NCBI RefSeq assembly: GCF_014641655.1
Contig: NZ_BMID01000001.1
Span: 310,001-374,000, forward strand
Direction of reading: 5' to 3'
DNA: 64,000 nt
Source of the DNA: Pseudoblastomonas marina
GTDB taxonomy: Bacteria; Pseudomonadota; Alphaproteobacteria; Sphingomonadales; Sphingomonadaceae
Shown: in pieces, positions 24,663 to 33,325 of the stretch
How the letters are laid out: the number at the start of each line of letters is the position of its first letter
How positions within the stretch are numbered: position 1 is the first letter of the stretch
The notes under the pieces: generated by a model
Databases searched by the model: none
What the model saw: the letters and a program-made list of their open reading frames with translations, nothing else
What the model was told of the DNA's origin: nothing
Position numbers and translations under genes: made by a program

Positions 24663-25553
24663 ATGGCGCGCGAACTCCGCACCGTCGCCGAGGGTATCCA
24701 TTTCGGCGAAGGGCCGCGCTGGCATGAGGACCGGTTGTGGTTTTCCGATTTCTACGCCCACCGCGTCTACTCGGTGAGCGAGGAGGGCGGCGATCTCCGC
24801 GTCGAACTTGAATTCGACGACCAGCCCTCGGGTCTCGGCTGGATGCCCGATGGATCCTTGCTGGTCGTGTCGATGGTTCGGCAGCAGGTCTGGCGACGCT
24901 GGCCCGACAGGCGGCTCGAACTGCATGCCGACCTCTCCGACATCGCCGGTTTCTGGTGCAACGACATGGTCGTCGATGCGCAGGGCCGCGCCTATGTCGG
25001 CAATTTCGGCTTCGATCTCGACAAGGCGCTGGTCGAGAAGGGGCCCGACTGGATCCGCGAACACGGCGCGCATGCGCCGATTGCGCTTGTCGAGCCGGAT
25101 GGTTCGGTCCGACTCGCTGCGAGCGAGGAGAAATTCTTCTTCCCCAACGGCTCGGTGATCACGCCCGACGGCAAGAGCTTGATCGTTGGCGAAACGCTCG
25201 CCAACCGGTTGACCGCACTCGACATTGCTGACGACGGCACGCTTTCGAACCGGCGCGAATGGGCCGAGACCGGCAAGCGCCTGCCCGACGGGATCTGCCT
25301 CGATGCCGAGGGCGCGATCTGGATCGCCAACCCGCTCGCGCCCGAATGCGTGCGCTATGCCGAGGGCGGCGAGGTGCTCGACGTGGTCGAGACGGGCGAT
25401 CTCAATTGCTACGCCTGTATGCTCGGCGGGGCTGATGGCAAGACCCTCTTCACCGTCGTCGCGCCGACCTCGCATCGCGATGCGGCGAGCCAGGCGAAGA
25501 ACGGGCGGATCCTCGCCTGCAAGGTCGATGTGGCGAGGGCCGGGCGGCCCTGA
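24663..25553 (+). CDS. SMP-30/gluconolactonase/LRE family protein
   Basis: The protein is 296 residues, beta-propeller-like. The start ...EGIHFGEGPRWHEDRLWFSDFYAHRVY contains the E that begins the metal site. The middle SDIAGFWCNDMVVDAQGRAYVGNFGFD provides the N-D pair. LPDGICLDAEGAIWIANPL supplies the D-G-x-C-x-D stretch. These are the divalent-metal ligands of SMP-30 lactonases. Members hydrolyse lactones such as gluconolactone, or ring-opened products in terpenoid and cyclic ketone breakdown. It starts 4 bases after the SDR stop, the last gene of the plus-strand catabolic operon. Confidence 0.88.
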   Translation: MARELRTVAEGIHFGEGPRWHEDRLWFSDFYAHRVYSVSEEGGDLRVELEFDDQPSGLGWMPDGSLLVVSMVRQQVWRRWPDRRLELHADLSDIAGFWCNDMVVDAQGRAYVGNFGFDLDKALVEKGPDWIREHGAHAPIALVEPDGSVRLAASEEKFFFPNGSVITPDGKSLIVGETLANRLTALDIADDGTLSNRREWAETGKRLPDGICLDAEGAIWIANPLAPECVRYAEGGEVLDVVETGDLNCYACMLGGADGKTLFTVVAPTSHRDAASQAKNGRILACKVDVARAGRP

Positions 25554-25562
25554 TCTGAGCGG

Positions 25563-26210
25563 CTATTCGGCGTCGGGTGCCATCAATCCGCGGACGAATC
25601 CGATCAGCCCGGTCTGGCGCTGGCGTTTCATGCGTTCGGCCTCGAGGATTTCGCGCACCTTACCGTAGCATTCCTCGACGTCGTCGTTGATCACGACGTA
25701 GTCATAGCCGTCCCAGTGGCTGATTTCGGCGCGGGCACGCTCCATCCGGCCTGCGATCACCTCGTCGCTGTCGGTCCCGCGACCGCGCAGGCGATCGTGC
25801 AGTTCCTTAAGGCTGGGCGGCAGGATGAACACGCGCACCACGTCCTGCTGGTCCTTCTGGTAGAGCTGCTGGGTGCCCTGCCAGTCGATGTCGAACAGGA
25901 AATCCTGCCCTTCCTTGAGCGCGTTGCGGATATGGCCCTTGGGCGTGCCGTAGCGATGATCGAAGACATGCGCCCACTCGTAGAAATCGTCCGCCTCGAT
26001 CATCCGATCGAATTCGGCATCCGAAACGAAATGGTAGTCGCGCCCGTCGACCTCGCCCGGGCGCATCGGGCGGGTGGTGACCGAAACCGACAGGCCGATA
26101 TGCCCGTCGCGTTCGAGCAGCATCCTCGCGATGGTGGTCTTGCCCGCGCCCGAGGGCGAGGAAAGGATGAACATCAGTCCGCGGCGCTGGAGGGTGTCGT
26201 GATCGGCCAT
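25563..26210 (-). CDS. gmk: Guanylate kinase
   Basis: The protein is 215 residues and makes GDP from GMP with ATP. The P-loop reads LSSPSGAGKTT at about 16-26. The GMP-binding region has SVTTRPMRPGEVDGRDYHFVSDAEFDRMIEADDFYEWAHVFDHRYGTPKGHIRNALKEG, where R, Y, E and the Y/T-P positions contact GMP. DIDWQGTQQLYQK and the lid R-x-x-x-R segment (RGRGTDSDEVIAGRMERARAEI) are also clear. Length and motifs are normal. It is the essential nucleotide enzyme, transcribed on the minus strand, convergent to the SMP-30 gene with only a 9-base gap. Confidence 0.97.
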   Translation of the reverse strand: MADHDTLQRRGLMFILSSPSGAGKTTIARMLLERDGHIGLSVSVTTRPMRPGEVDGRDYHFVSDAEFDRMIEADDFYEWAHVFDHRYGTPKGHIRNALKEGQDFLFDIDWQGTQQLYQKDQQDVVRVFILPPSLKELHDRLRGRGTDSDEVIAGRMERARAEISHWDGYDYVVINDDVEECYGKVREILEAERMKRQRQTGLIGFVRGLMAPDAE

Positions 26211-26259
26211 GCCCGCCTGTGCCCGATAGGGGCGGCGCGAATCAACCCCGATTGGCGGC

Positions 26260-26682
26260 TTATTCCTCTGCCTGGTCCACCAATTGCTCGTCGCCCTTGC
26301 GGCGGGACTTCGCTCGGCTCAGTGAGCGGTCGAACAGCGTCTTGCCCAGCACCGCCGTCCCAACCAGCAGCGCGCCGGGGATCGAGCGCGTGGCATATTT
26401 GGTCGCGCCGTAGGCGAGCAGCGTCTGGACGAGGCTGCGGTTTTCGATGATCTTTTTGGCGTGTTCGCCGCCATAGCGTCGCCGCAGCAGGCCTTTTTCC
26501 AGCGATGTGCGGGTCAGCCGTCCGGCAGCGCGCAGGATGAGGTCCTGGATGATCAGATTGGTCGCCGGATTGGTGCTCGGACCCCAGACCTCGTCGTCGC
26601 CCTTGCCGTTGAGCTTGCGCCCGGCCTTGGCGACCTTCTTGCCGACGATGTCGCTAGCTACCTTGTTGTCGATTTTCGCCAT
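26260..26682 (-). CDS. Conserved hypothetical protein, alphaproteobacterial
   Basis: The protein is 140 residues. A basic N-terminus (MAKIDNKVASDIVGKKVAKAGRKLNGKGDDEVWGPS) is followed by a segment NLIIQDLILRAAGRLTRTSLEKGLLRRRYGGEHAKKIIENRSLVQTLLAYGATKYATRSIPGALLVGTAVLGKTLFDR that is moderately hydrophobic towards its end. One or two helices could associate with the membrane. The pattern RSIPGALLVGGG...KTLYDRGRSR is recurrent in sphingomonads, but I know no function. It begins behind AGGGACC. It lies between gmk and sspB, on the same strand and probably in a common transcript. Confidence 0.7.
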   Translation of the reverse strand: MAKIDNKVASDIVGKKVAKAGRKLNGKGDDEVWGPSTNPATNLIIQDLILRAAGRLTRTSLEKGLLRRRYGGEHAKKIIENRSLVQTLLAYGATKYATRSIPGALLVGTAVLGKTLFDRSLSRAKSRRKGDEQLVDQAEE

Positions 26683-26714
26683 TTTTGCGGTCCCTGTTGC
26701 TGCAGGCCCGCGAG

Positions 26715-27227
26715 TTACTTGCGGCGACCGAAATCCACGGTCACGACGTTGGAGCCCTCGTCCTTCTGAACGTCGGGGCCATCGCCCTGTTCCGCCTCGC
26801 CCTCGGGCTCGTCGTTCTCGGCCGGATCGTGTCCGGGCGCAACGTCATTGTCGCCGACGGCCTGGAACTGGAGCCCGAAATCGACCGCCGGATCGACGAA
26901 GGCGGTGATCGCGGCGAACGGGATGGTCAGGATCGAACCCACGCCGTTGAAGCTGAGCCCCACCGAGAAACCCTGGTCCGACACGCTGAGGTCCCAGAAT
27001 TTGTGCTGCAGCACGATCGTCATCTCGTCGGGGAAGCGGGCGCGCAGGTCGGCGGGAATGTCGACCCCGGCAGCATCGGTCTTGAAGGTGATGTAGAAGT
27101 GGTGCTCGCCCGGCAGTTCGCCGCCGGTCTGCTCGATTTCGCCCAGCACGCGGCCGACCACGGCGCGCAGGGCTTCCTGCACGATCTCGTCGTAGGGGAT
27201 CAGGCTGTCGGGCGGTGTTTCGCTCAT
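26715..27227 (-). CDS. sspB: SspB-family ClpXP adaptor
   Basis: The protein is 170 residues, starting at the ATG 27225-27227. The N-terminal domain has [23 protein letters not shown], then HHFYITFKTDAAGVDIPADLRARFPDEMTIVLQHKFWDLSV and FSVGLSFNGVGSILTIPFAAITAFVDP, the SspB fold that delivers ssrA-tagged proteins to ClpX. The tail is very acidic (HDPAENDEPEGEAEQGDGP) and ends in EGSNVVTVDFGRRK, the ClpX-binding XB peptide type. Length and layout match alphaproteobacterial SspB. It is divergent from the HIT gene with about 110 bases between. Confidence 0.92.
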   Translation of the reverse strand: MSETPPDSLIPYDEIVQEALRAVVGRVLGEIEQTGGELPGEHHFYITFKTDAAGVDIPADLRARFPDEMTIVLQHKFWDLSVSDQGFSVGLSFNGVGSILTIPFAAITAFVDPAVDFGLQFQAVGDNDVAPGHDPAENDEPEGEAEQGDGPDVQKDEGSNVVTVDFGRRK

Positions 27228-27338
27228 GCGCGCAGAATTGGCGGTGCGGCGGGCGCGGGTCAAGCCGAAAGCGCGTGCCTGCCCGCTTGCACCGGCGACG
27301 CCAACGCCTATCACGCCTTGCGGAAAAGGAGACCCGCC

Positions 27339-27716
27339 ATGCCGATCGACGCCACCCTCCCGTATGACGACGACAATGTTTTCGCCAAGATCCTGCGCGG
27401 CGAAATCCCCTCGGACAAGGTCTACGAGGACGAGTGGGCCTATGCCTTTAACGACATCGCGCCGCAGGCGCCGACCCACGTGCTCGTCATTCCCAAGGGC
27501 AAATATGTCAGCTGGGACGATTTCTCGGCGCGGGCGAGCGACGCGGAAATCGGCGGTTTCGTGCGCGCCGTCGGCAAGATCGCGCGCGAAGCAGGGCTGG
27601 TCGAGCCGGGCTATCGCCTGCTCGCCAATGTCGGTGCGGATAGCGGGCAGGAAGTGCCCCATCTGCACGTGCACATCTTCGCCGGTCGCCCGCTGGGCCG
27701 GATGGTGGCGCAATAA
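27339..27716 (+). CDS. HIT-family purine nucleotide-binding protein (HinT-like)
   Basis: The protein is 125 residues with the histidine triad motif HLHVHIF at about 110-116 (H-x-H-x-H). It also has the opening NVFAKILRGEIPSDKVYEDEWAYAFNDIAPQAPTHVLVIPKGKYVSWDDF typical of HinT-like nucleotide hydrolases, which cleave AMP-lysine and aminoacyl-adenylates. The ATG at 27339 follows AAAGGAGACC. It is divergent from sspB. The next gene is ybgC; a 61-base spacer separates them, so it is not clearly part of the Tol-Pal operon. Confidence 0.93.
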   Translation: MPIDATLPYDDDNVFAKILRGEIPSDKVYEDEWAYAFNDIAPQAPTHVLVIPKGKYVSWDDFSARASDAEIGGFVRAVGKIAREAGLVEPGYRLLANVGADSGQEVPHLHVHIFAGRPLGRMVAQ

Positions 27717-27777
27717 TCCGTCGCTGCTGGCCAACTGGTTAACTTTCGACAGTTGCCAGTCGAGTCGCGGGCTCGCT

Positions 27778-28242
27778 ATGGCGGCCCAAATGGATGCGCC
27801 AGCCCCTCCTTCCGGCCTGTTCGACGGGTCCGTGCACCTGTTCCCGGTGCGCGCCTATTTCGAGGATACCGACCTGTCGGGCGTGGTCTATCATGCCAAT
27901 TACCTGCGCTGGTTCGAGCGCGCGCGCTCGGACATCCTGCGCCTGCTGGGGATCGACCAGCGCGCGGCCAACGAGGCGGGCGAGGGCGCCTATGCCGTCG
28001 CCGACATGCAGATCCGCTTCCTGCGCCCGGCCAAGCTCGACGACGCGGTGCTGATCCGCACCCGCTGTACCGAGTTGAAGGCCGCAAGCTGCCGCATGCA
28101 CCAGGAAGCCTGGCGCGACGACACGATGCTCGCCGACGCGACTCTGCGGGTCGGCTTCGTGGCCCCCGACGGCCGCCCGCGCCGCCAGCCCGAAGACTGG
28201 CGTACCGCGTTCAAGACCATTCTCGACGAAAGCGATAGATGA
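27778..28242 (+). CDS. ybgC: Tol-Pal associated acyl-CoA thioesterase
   Basis: The protein is 154 residues with the hotdog fold. The signature RAYFEDTDLSGVVYHANYLRWFERARSDILRLLG contains the catalytic D (DTDLSG) and the conserved H-A-N-Y. MQIRFLRPAKLDDAVLIRTRCTELKAASCRM follows. YbgC hydrolyses acyl-CoA at the membrane and is conserved as the first gene of tol-pal operons. It overlaps tolQ by ATGA. The start is ATG 27778; ATG 27790 is an alternative. Members usually run about 130-150 residues, which fits. Confidence 0.93.
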   Translation: MAAQMDAPAPPSGLFDGSVHLFPVRAYFEDTDLSGVVYHANYLRWFERARSDILRLLGIDQRAANEAGEGAYAVADMQIRFLRPAKLDDAVLIRTRCTELKAASCRMHQEAWRDDTMLADATLRVGFVAPDGRPRRQPEDWRTAFKTILDESDR

Positions 28243-28939
28243 ACCAGATGACGAACCTTCTTGCCGACGCGCCGACCCGGCTCGATCCGGTCGAACTCTT
28301 CCTGCAGGCCGACGTGGTCGTGCAGGCGGTCATGCTCGGCCTGCTCCTGGCGAGCGTCTGGACCTGGATGATCATCATCTCTTTCGCGATGAAGATCGGC
28401 CGCCTGAAAAAGCAGGGCGAGATTTACGAAAAGCAGTTCTGGGAGGCGGAAAACCTCGAGCAATTGCAGAAGAGCGTGGCCGATCGCGACATCCCCGCCT
28501 CGCGCATTGCGGGTGCCGGGCTCAAGGAATGGCGCCGCTCGATCAAGGCGGCCACGATCGACCGCGACGGAACCCGCGATCGCCTGCGGATGGCGATGGA
28601 CATGCAGGTCGCCGAAGAGGCGGACAACCTCGCCAAGCGGCTCGGCTTTCTCGCCACGGTCGGTTCGGTCGCGCCCTTCGTCGGCCTGTTCGGTACCGTT
28701 TGGGGCATCATGAATTCGTTCTTCCAGATCGGCGCGCAGCAGAATTCCTCGCTCGCGGTGGTCGCACCGGGTATTTCCGAGGCGCTGTTCGCGACCGCGA
28801 TCGGCCTGTTCGCGGCGATTCCCGCCGTCATTGCCTACAACCGCCTGACGCAGAGCGTGAATTCCTACGAAGCGCGGCTCCACCGCTTCGCCGAGCGGTT
28901 CAACATGAGCCTGTCGCGCCAGTTGGAGACGCGTAGCTG

Positions 28940-28940
<1 letters not shown>
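28239..28940 (+). CDS. tolQ: Tol-Pal system proton channel subunit TolQ
   Basis: The protein is 233 residues with three membrane segments (about 28-50, 145-170 and 180-205). The family signature is seen in FLATVGSVAPFVGLFGTVWGIMNSFFQIGAQQNSSLAVVAPGISEALFATAIGLFAAIPAVIAYN. The large cytosolic loop between the first and second helices (about 50-140) is normal for TolQ/ExbB. With TolR it forms the proton-driven motor that energises TolA across the envelope. It begins inside the ybgC stop (ATGA), and tolR follows with overlap at 28940. Confidence 0.96.
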
Positions 28941-29383
<443 letters not shown>

Positions 29384-29393
29384 GTCCGCGCCA

Positions 29394-30185
29394 ATGGCCA
29401 CGAGAAGCCTTGCACGAGAGGAAAAATACGCACTGCCGGTGGCGGTAGTGTTGCATGTCGCCCTCGTCGTGGCGCTGTTGTGGAAGCCGGTCGGCGCGGC
29501 GATCGTCCAGCCTCCCGAACGCGTTTCGGTCTCGCTGACCGACGAAGCCGGGCTTACCAGCACCGCGCCGATCCCGCTGCCCGATGCGGCCCCGCCAGCC
29601 GCTGCCGAAGCGCTCGATCAACCGCGCGCCGACGACGCGGTCGAGCCGCTCCCGCAGCCGCGCGCCGAACCCCGCAGCGAGCCGGTCGTGCGGCCTGCGA
29701 CCCGCAGCGAGACGCGCCAGCCGTCGCCGCGCCGCACGCAGGCGCCGCGCGAAACGCGGCAGGTACCTCCCAGGACCGCCGAGCCCAAGGGCCAGATCGA
29801 CAGCGATTTCCTCGGCAGCCGCGGCACCACCGAAACGAGCACCAATAGCGGTACGCCAGCCGCCGAAATCGGGCCGCGGGTGCGCAATTCGCTCGCCGCT
29901 TCGATCTCGCGCCAGCTCAAGCCGCACTGGAGCGCGCCGCAGGGCGTCGACGTCGAATTGCTGGTGACGATCCTCGCCTTCGATCTCAACCCGGACGGCT
30001 CGCTCGCCGGTTCGCCACGCGTGGTGCGCCAGCTCGGCGTCAACGACGCCAATCGCGCACAGGCCGGACGCCATGCCGAACAGGCGATCCGCGCGGTGCG
30101 CCTCGCCGCGCCGTTCAACCTTCCCGAAGAATATTACGACGCGTGGAAGCGCGTGTCGGACTTCCGTTTCGACCGGAGACTGTGA
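29394..30185 (+). CDS. tolA: TolA-like periplasm-spanning energy transducer
   Basis: The protein is 263 residues with one N-terminal membrane helix (about 14-32, ALPVAVVLHVALVVALLW). A long Pro/Ala/Arg-rich periplasmic stretch follows (about 55-140). The C-terminal alpha/beta domain (about 165-263) has VRNSLAASISRQLKPHWSAPQGVD and LVTILAFDLNPDGSLAGSPRVV...AIRAVRLAAPFNLPEEYYDAWK. The repeat-rich linker is shorter than E. coli TolA, as usual in alphaproteobacteria. It transmits motor force to Pal and TolB. It is encoded after tolR, and its stop overlaps the tolB start (TGATG). Confidence 0.92.
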   Translation: MATRSLAREEKYALPVAVVLHVALVVALLWKPVGAAIVQPPERVSVSLTDEAGLTSTAPIPLPDAAPPAAAEALDQPRADDAVEPLPQPRAEPRSEPVVRPATRSETRQPSPRRTQAPRETRQVPPRTAEPKGQIDSDFLGSRGTTETSTNSGTPAAEIGPRVRNSLAASISRQLKPHWSAPQGVDVELLVTILAFDLNPDGSLAGSPRVVRQLGVNDANRAQAGRHAEQAIRAVRLAAPFNLPEEYYDAWKRVSDFRFDRRL

Positions 30186-31570
30186 TGAAATTTGCCGCCC
30201 TTCTGATGACCGCCGCATTTTCGCTCGCCGCCATTCCGGCAGCCGCGCAGCAATCGCCGACGATCGACGAGGAACCGATCGCGACTTCGCAGGAGGCCCC
30301 GCAGGGTCTCTCGGGTGCGGTGACCGACGAAAGCGAATGGCAGGACCTCGAAATCGCGATCCCCGGCTTCGCGACCAATGCAAACGTGTCGACCGCCGCC
30401 AACGATGCGGGGACGGCCGCGCTCGGTCGCGATATCGCGCGAGTGATCACCGCCGACCTCCAGAACAACGGCCTGTTCCGGCCGACCGGGCCGGATTCGC
30501 TGCCGCAGCCATCCTTCGGCGACATCACCAGCCCGGCCTATTCGGTGTGGGACGGTCGCAAGGCCGAAATGCTGGTCCAGGGCTATGTCCGCAAGAATGA
30601 CGACGATAGCCTGACGGTCGGCTGCTATCTCTACGACGTGCTGCTCAAACAGCCGGTCGAGAAGGCCGGCTGGCGGCTGCCGCCGTCGGACTGGCGCCGT
30701 GCCGCGCACAAATGCGCCGACATGGTGTTCTCGCGCCTGACCGGGGAGAACCCGTTCTTCGACAGCCGGATCGCCTATATCGCCGAGACCGGCCCGAAAG
30801 ATAACCGCCGCAAGCGGCTCGCGATCATGGATTCGGACGGTGCGAACCACCGCTTCCTGACCAGCGGCAATGCGACTGCGCTGAGCCCGCGCTATTCGCC
30901 CGATTACAAGCAGATCCTTTATCTGTCCTATCTCGACGGCAATCCGCGGATCTACATCTACGACATCGCCAGCGGCACGCAGAAGCTGATCGCCCAGAGC
31001 GAGAATCCGACCTTCGCCCCGCGCTGGTCGCCCGACGGGCGCTGGGTGCTCTATTCGATGGCGGTCGCCGGCAATACGGACATCTATCGCGTTTCCGCCG
31101 ATGGCGGCGAAAGCGTGCGACTGACCTCGAGCCCCGGGATCGACGTGGGCGGCTCGTTCTCGCCCGACGGCAAGCAGATCGTGTTCGAAAGCGATCGCTC
31201 GGGCTCGCAGCAGATCTACGTGATGGATGCCGACGGTTCGGACCAGCGCCGGATCAGCTTCTTCGGCGGACGCGCGGCGACTCCCGAATGGAGCCCGCGC
31301 GGAGACCAGATCGCCTTCACCCATATCTCGGGCAATTTCCGCATCGCGACGATGAGCCCGAACGGCAAGAACATGCGTCACCTGACCAATAGCTGGCAGG
31401 ATGAAGCCCCGACATGGGCACCGAATGGACGCATCATCCAGTTCTTCCGCACCCAGCGAAATTCGGGCGAGACCTCGATCTGGCAGGTCGATCTCACCGG
31501 ACGCAACGAGCGTCGCCTCACCACGCCGGTCGACGGGTCCGACCCGGCATGGGGACCGATCCGCGACTGA
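30185..31570 (+). CDS. tolB: Tol-Pal system periplasmic beta-propeller TolB
   Basis: The protein is 461 residues from the ATG 30185. The signal peptide reads MKFAALLMTAAFSLAAIPAAA (about 1-20). The N-terminal domain follows, then WD-like TolB repeats from about 210: RYSPDYKQILYLSYLDGNPRIYIYDIASG, APRWSPDGRWVLYSM, SFSPDGKQIVFESDRSGSQQIYVMDADGSDQRRISF and EWSPRGDQIAFTHISGNFRI, each with S-P-D/G-G/K-x-x-I. It binds Pal and colicin-like ligands. The frame could begin at 30143, but that start is inside tolA. Confidence 0.96.
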   Translation: MKFAALLMTAAFSLAAIPAAAQQSPTIDEEPIATSQEAPQGLSGAVTDESEWQDLEIAIPGFATNANVSTAANDAGTAALGRDIARVITADLQNNGLFRPTGPDSLPQPSFGDITSPAYSVWDGRKAEMLVQGYVRKNDDDSLTVGCYLYDVLLKQPVEKAGWRLPPSDWRRAAHKCADMVFSRLTGENPFFDSRIAYIAETGPKDNRRKRLAIMDSDGANHRFLTSGNATALSPRYSPDYKQILYLSYLDGNPRIYIYDIASGTQKLIAQSENPTFAPRWSPDGRWVLYSMAVAGNTDIYRVSADGGESVRLTSSPGIDVGGSFSPDGKQIVFESDRSGSQQIYVMDADGSDQRRISFFGGRAATPEWSPRGDQIAFTHISGNFRIATMSPNGKNMRHLTNSWQDEAPTWAPNGRIIQFFRTQRNSGETSIWQVDLTGRNERRLTTPVDGSDPAWGPIRD

Positions 31571-31637
31571 CGCGTTGTAATAAAAGAGAAATCAGGGTCG
31601 CACCTTGTTTCAAGGCCGTTCTATCAGGAGAAAACCG

Positions 31638-32159
31638 ATGGCCAATTGGAAGTATATCGCCCCGCTCGCGCTGGGCATCGCCCTTGCCGGTTGCTCGAAG
31701 AAGGCACCCGAAGAGCTTCCCCCGCAGCCGGCCGACACCACCACGACGACGGGCGGGCAGGACGATCGTTCTGGCATTTCGGACGAGATCGTTCCGGGCA
31801 GCCAGCGCGATTTCGAACAGTTCACCCGCGGCCAGGACACGATCTATTTCGATACCGACCGCTACAATATCGACAGCGAGGATGCCGCTCGCCTGCAGCG
31901 CCAGGCGCAATGGCTCGCGCGCTATCCCGACAAGCGCCTGACGGTCGAAGGCCATGCCGACGAACGCGGTACCCGCGACTACAACCTCGCGCTCGGCGAA
32001 CGCCGCGCCAATGCGGCGAAGAACTATCTCGTCAGCCTCGGCGTGCAGGCGAGCCGCATCCGCACCGTCAGCTACGGCAAGGAACGCCCGGTCGCGCTCG
32101 GTTCCAATGAAAGCGCTTGGGCGCAGAACCGCCGTGCTGTAACGGTCACCGTCGACTGA
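31638..32159 (+). CDS. pal: Peptidoglycan-associated lipoprotein Pal
   Basis: The protein is 173 residues from the ATG 31638 (RBS CAGGAGAAAACC). The signal peptide ends in lipobox LAGC. A linker rich in P, T and D follows, then an OmpA-like peptidoglycan-binding domain from about 70: TIYFDTDRYNIDSEDAARLQRQAQWLARYPDKRLTVEGHADERGTRDYNLALGERRANAAKNYLV. The D in DERGTRDYNLALGERR and R bind the peptidoglycan peptide. It is the final gene of the tol-pal operon, with a strong terminator at 32203. Confidence 0.96.
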   Translation: MANWKYIAPLALGIALAGCSKKAPEELPPQPADTTTTTGGQDDRSGISDEIVPGSQRDFEQFTRGQDTIYFDTDRYNIDSEDAARLQRQAQWLARYPDKRLTVEGHADERGTRDYNLALGERRANAAKNYLVSLGVQASRIRTVSYGKERPVALGSNESAWAQNRRAVTVTVD

Positions 32160-32202
32160 TCGACCCACAAGTTTCGGTTCGATCCGGAATAACCGGACGG
32201 GG

Positions 32203-32232
32203 GGCGCGTCCACTGCGGTGGGCGCGCCTTTT
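32203..32232 (+). terminator. Intrinsic terminator of the tol-pal operon
   Basis: Arms GGCGCGTCCAC (32203-32213) and GTGGGCGCGCC (32218-32228) pair over 11 positions with one G-T pair around TGCG. TTTT follows. It sits 44 bases after pal. Confidence 0.85.
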
Positions 32233-32263
32233 CCTATTCACTTCGATACCCTAGGTTACGGAC

Positions 32264-32797
32264 ATGGTTGGCGAACGCAGAAGCATGGATTGGGGCTTTC
32301 CCCGCTGGCGCGATTACGGCGCCTCGCGCGAGGCCACCAATGTGCGCATCTGCGACCGGCACAATTGCAACGAGCCCGGCAATTGCCCCGCGCCCAAGGC
32401 GGTCGGTTCGAACGAGCGTTGGTACTTCTGCGAGAAGCACGCCGCCGAATACAACAAGGGCTGGGACTATTTCGAAGGTCTCGACAAGGCCGAGGCCGCG
32501 GCGCGCGCCAAGCAGGAGCAGACCGAGAACGCCGGCTATGCCGAGGCTCAGCATTACGGCTGGTCGGGCAGCGGCGACGGATCGCGTAGCGCCGACGAGA
32601 TGCGCGCACTGGACGTGCTCGAGCTGGAGCCCGACGTCGATTTCGACACGATCAAAAAGGCGTGGCGCGCCAAGGCGAAGGAGGTCCACCCCGACGTCAA
32701 GCCGGGCGACGAGGAAGCCGCGAAGCAGTTCCAGGCCTACCAGGTCGCCTACGACGTGCTCAAGCAGGCCGAAGAGCGCCGGGTCTGGAAGGGCTAG
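32264..32797 (+). CDS. J-domain (DnaJ-like) protein
   Basis: The protein is 177 residues. An N-terminal part has RWRDYGASREATNVRICDRHNCNEPGNCPAPKAVGSNERWYFCEKHAAEYNKGWDYFEGLDKAEA, with four cysteines that could hold zinc. The C-terminal J-domain (about 115-175) reads ALDVLELEPDVDFDTIKKAWRAKAKEVHPDVKPGDEEAAKQFQAYQVAYDVLK with the HPD motif at 147-149. Proteins of this layout are common in Alphaproteobacteria. It probably stimulates DnaK on specific clients. The start is ATG 32264, with ATG 32285 an alternative. Confidence 0.88.
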   Translation: MVGERRSMDWGFPRWRDYGASREATNVRICDRHNCNEPGNCPAPKAVGSNERWYFCEKHAAEYNKGWDYFEGLDKAEAAARAKQEQTENAGYAEAQHYGWSGSGDGSRSADEMRALDVLELEPDVDFDTIKKAWRAKAKEVHPDVKPGDEEAAKQFQAYQVAYDVLKQAEERRVWKG

Positions 32798-32807
32798 CTC
32801 CGGAAAG

Positions 32808-33281
32808 CTAGCATCCGCAGTACCGCGCTAGCTCTTCGCTCGTCAGGCCGATGACGGCAAACAAAGCAGTGAATACGCTAATAGGGTCGGGAAGGCCGGT
32901 AGCGAAAGTCAGCAGACCAACGCCAGAGTTTACGAGTATCACGATTTTTCTTTGCAAGAATTGTTGCAACGATTTCATGATCTCAGCCAGTGGGCGGCCA
33001 GAGGCGAGCTTCGCACAAAGATCGAACCCTCCTTCGGCGGCGGATTTGCAGATCCAGTCCTGAATGGCTGCGCCCTGTTGCTTCATGCGTTCGATAAGGC
33101 GGCGAATGACGCTGGCGGCTGAGAATGCAGAGAGTGCGCGTACCTGCGCCTGAATACCTCCTTGGTTGACGACAATGAACGTATAGTCCTCCGGCAGGAT
33201 GAATTCGTCAAAAGCCGAATCCTCCGCAGCGTCAATCAGCGCGAGTTCGGGTGCGGCTATATAGTCGTCGATATCGGCCAA
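32808..33281 (-). CDS. Hypothetical protein, AT-richer than surroundings
   Basis: The frame is 157 residues starting at TTG 33279-33281. It reads MADIDDYIAAPELALIDAAEDSAFDEFILPEDYTFIVVNQGGIQAQVRALSAFSAASVIRRLIERMKQQGAAIQDWICKSAAEGGF..., then a hydrophobic segment near residues 113-135 (IVILVNSGVGLLTFATGLPDPISVFTALFAVIGLT) and a terminal CGC. Possible architecture: a helical N-terminal part and a membrane-associated C-terminus. Base composition is lower in GC than both flanks. I recognise no family. It may be a foreign gene. There is no nearby operon partner. Confidence 0.45.
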   Translation of the reverse strand: MADIDDYIAAPELALIDAAEDSAFDEFILPEDYTFIVVNQGGIQAQVRALSAFSAASVIRRLIERMKQQGAAIQDWICKSAAEGGFDLCAKLASGRPLAEIMKSLQQFLQRKIVILVNSGVGLLTFATGLPDPISVFTALFAVIGLTSEELARYCGC

Positions 33282-33325
33282 AGCTTTTCCCCCGACGGTT
33301 CCCTAGGTGTTTTCAACTTCACAGA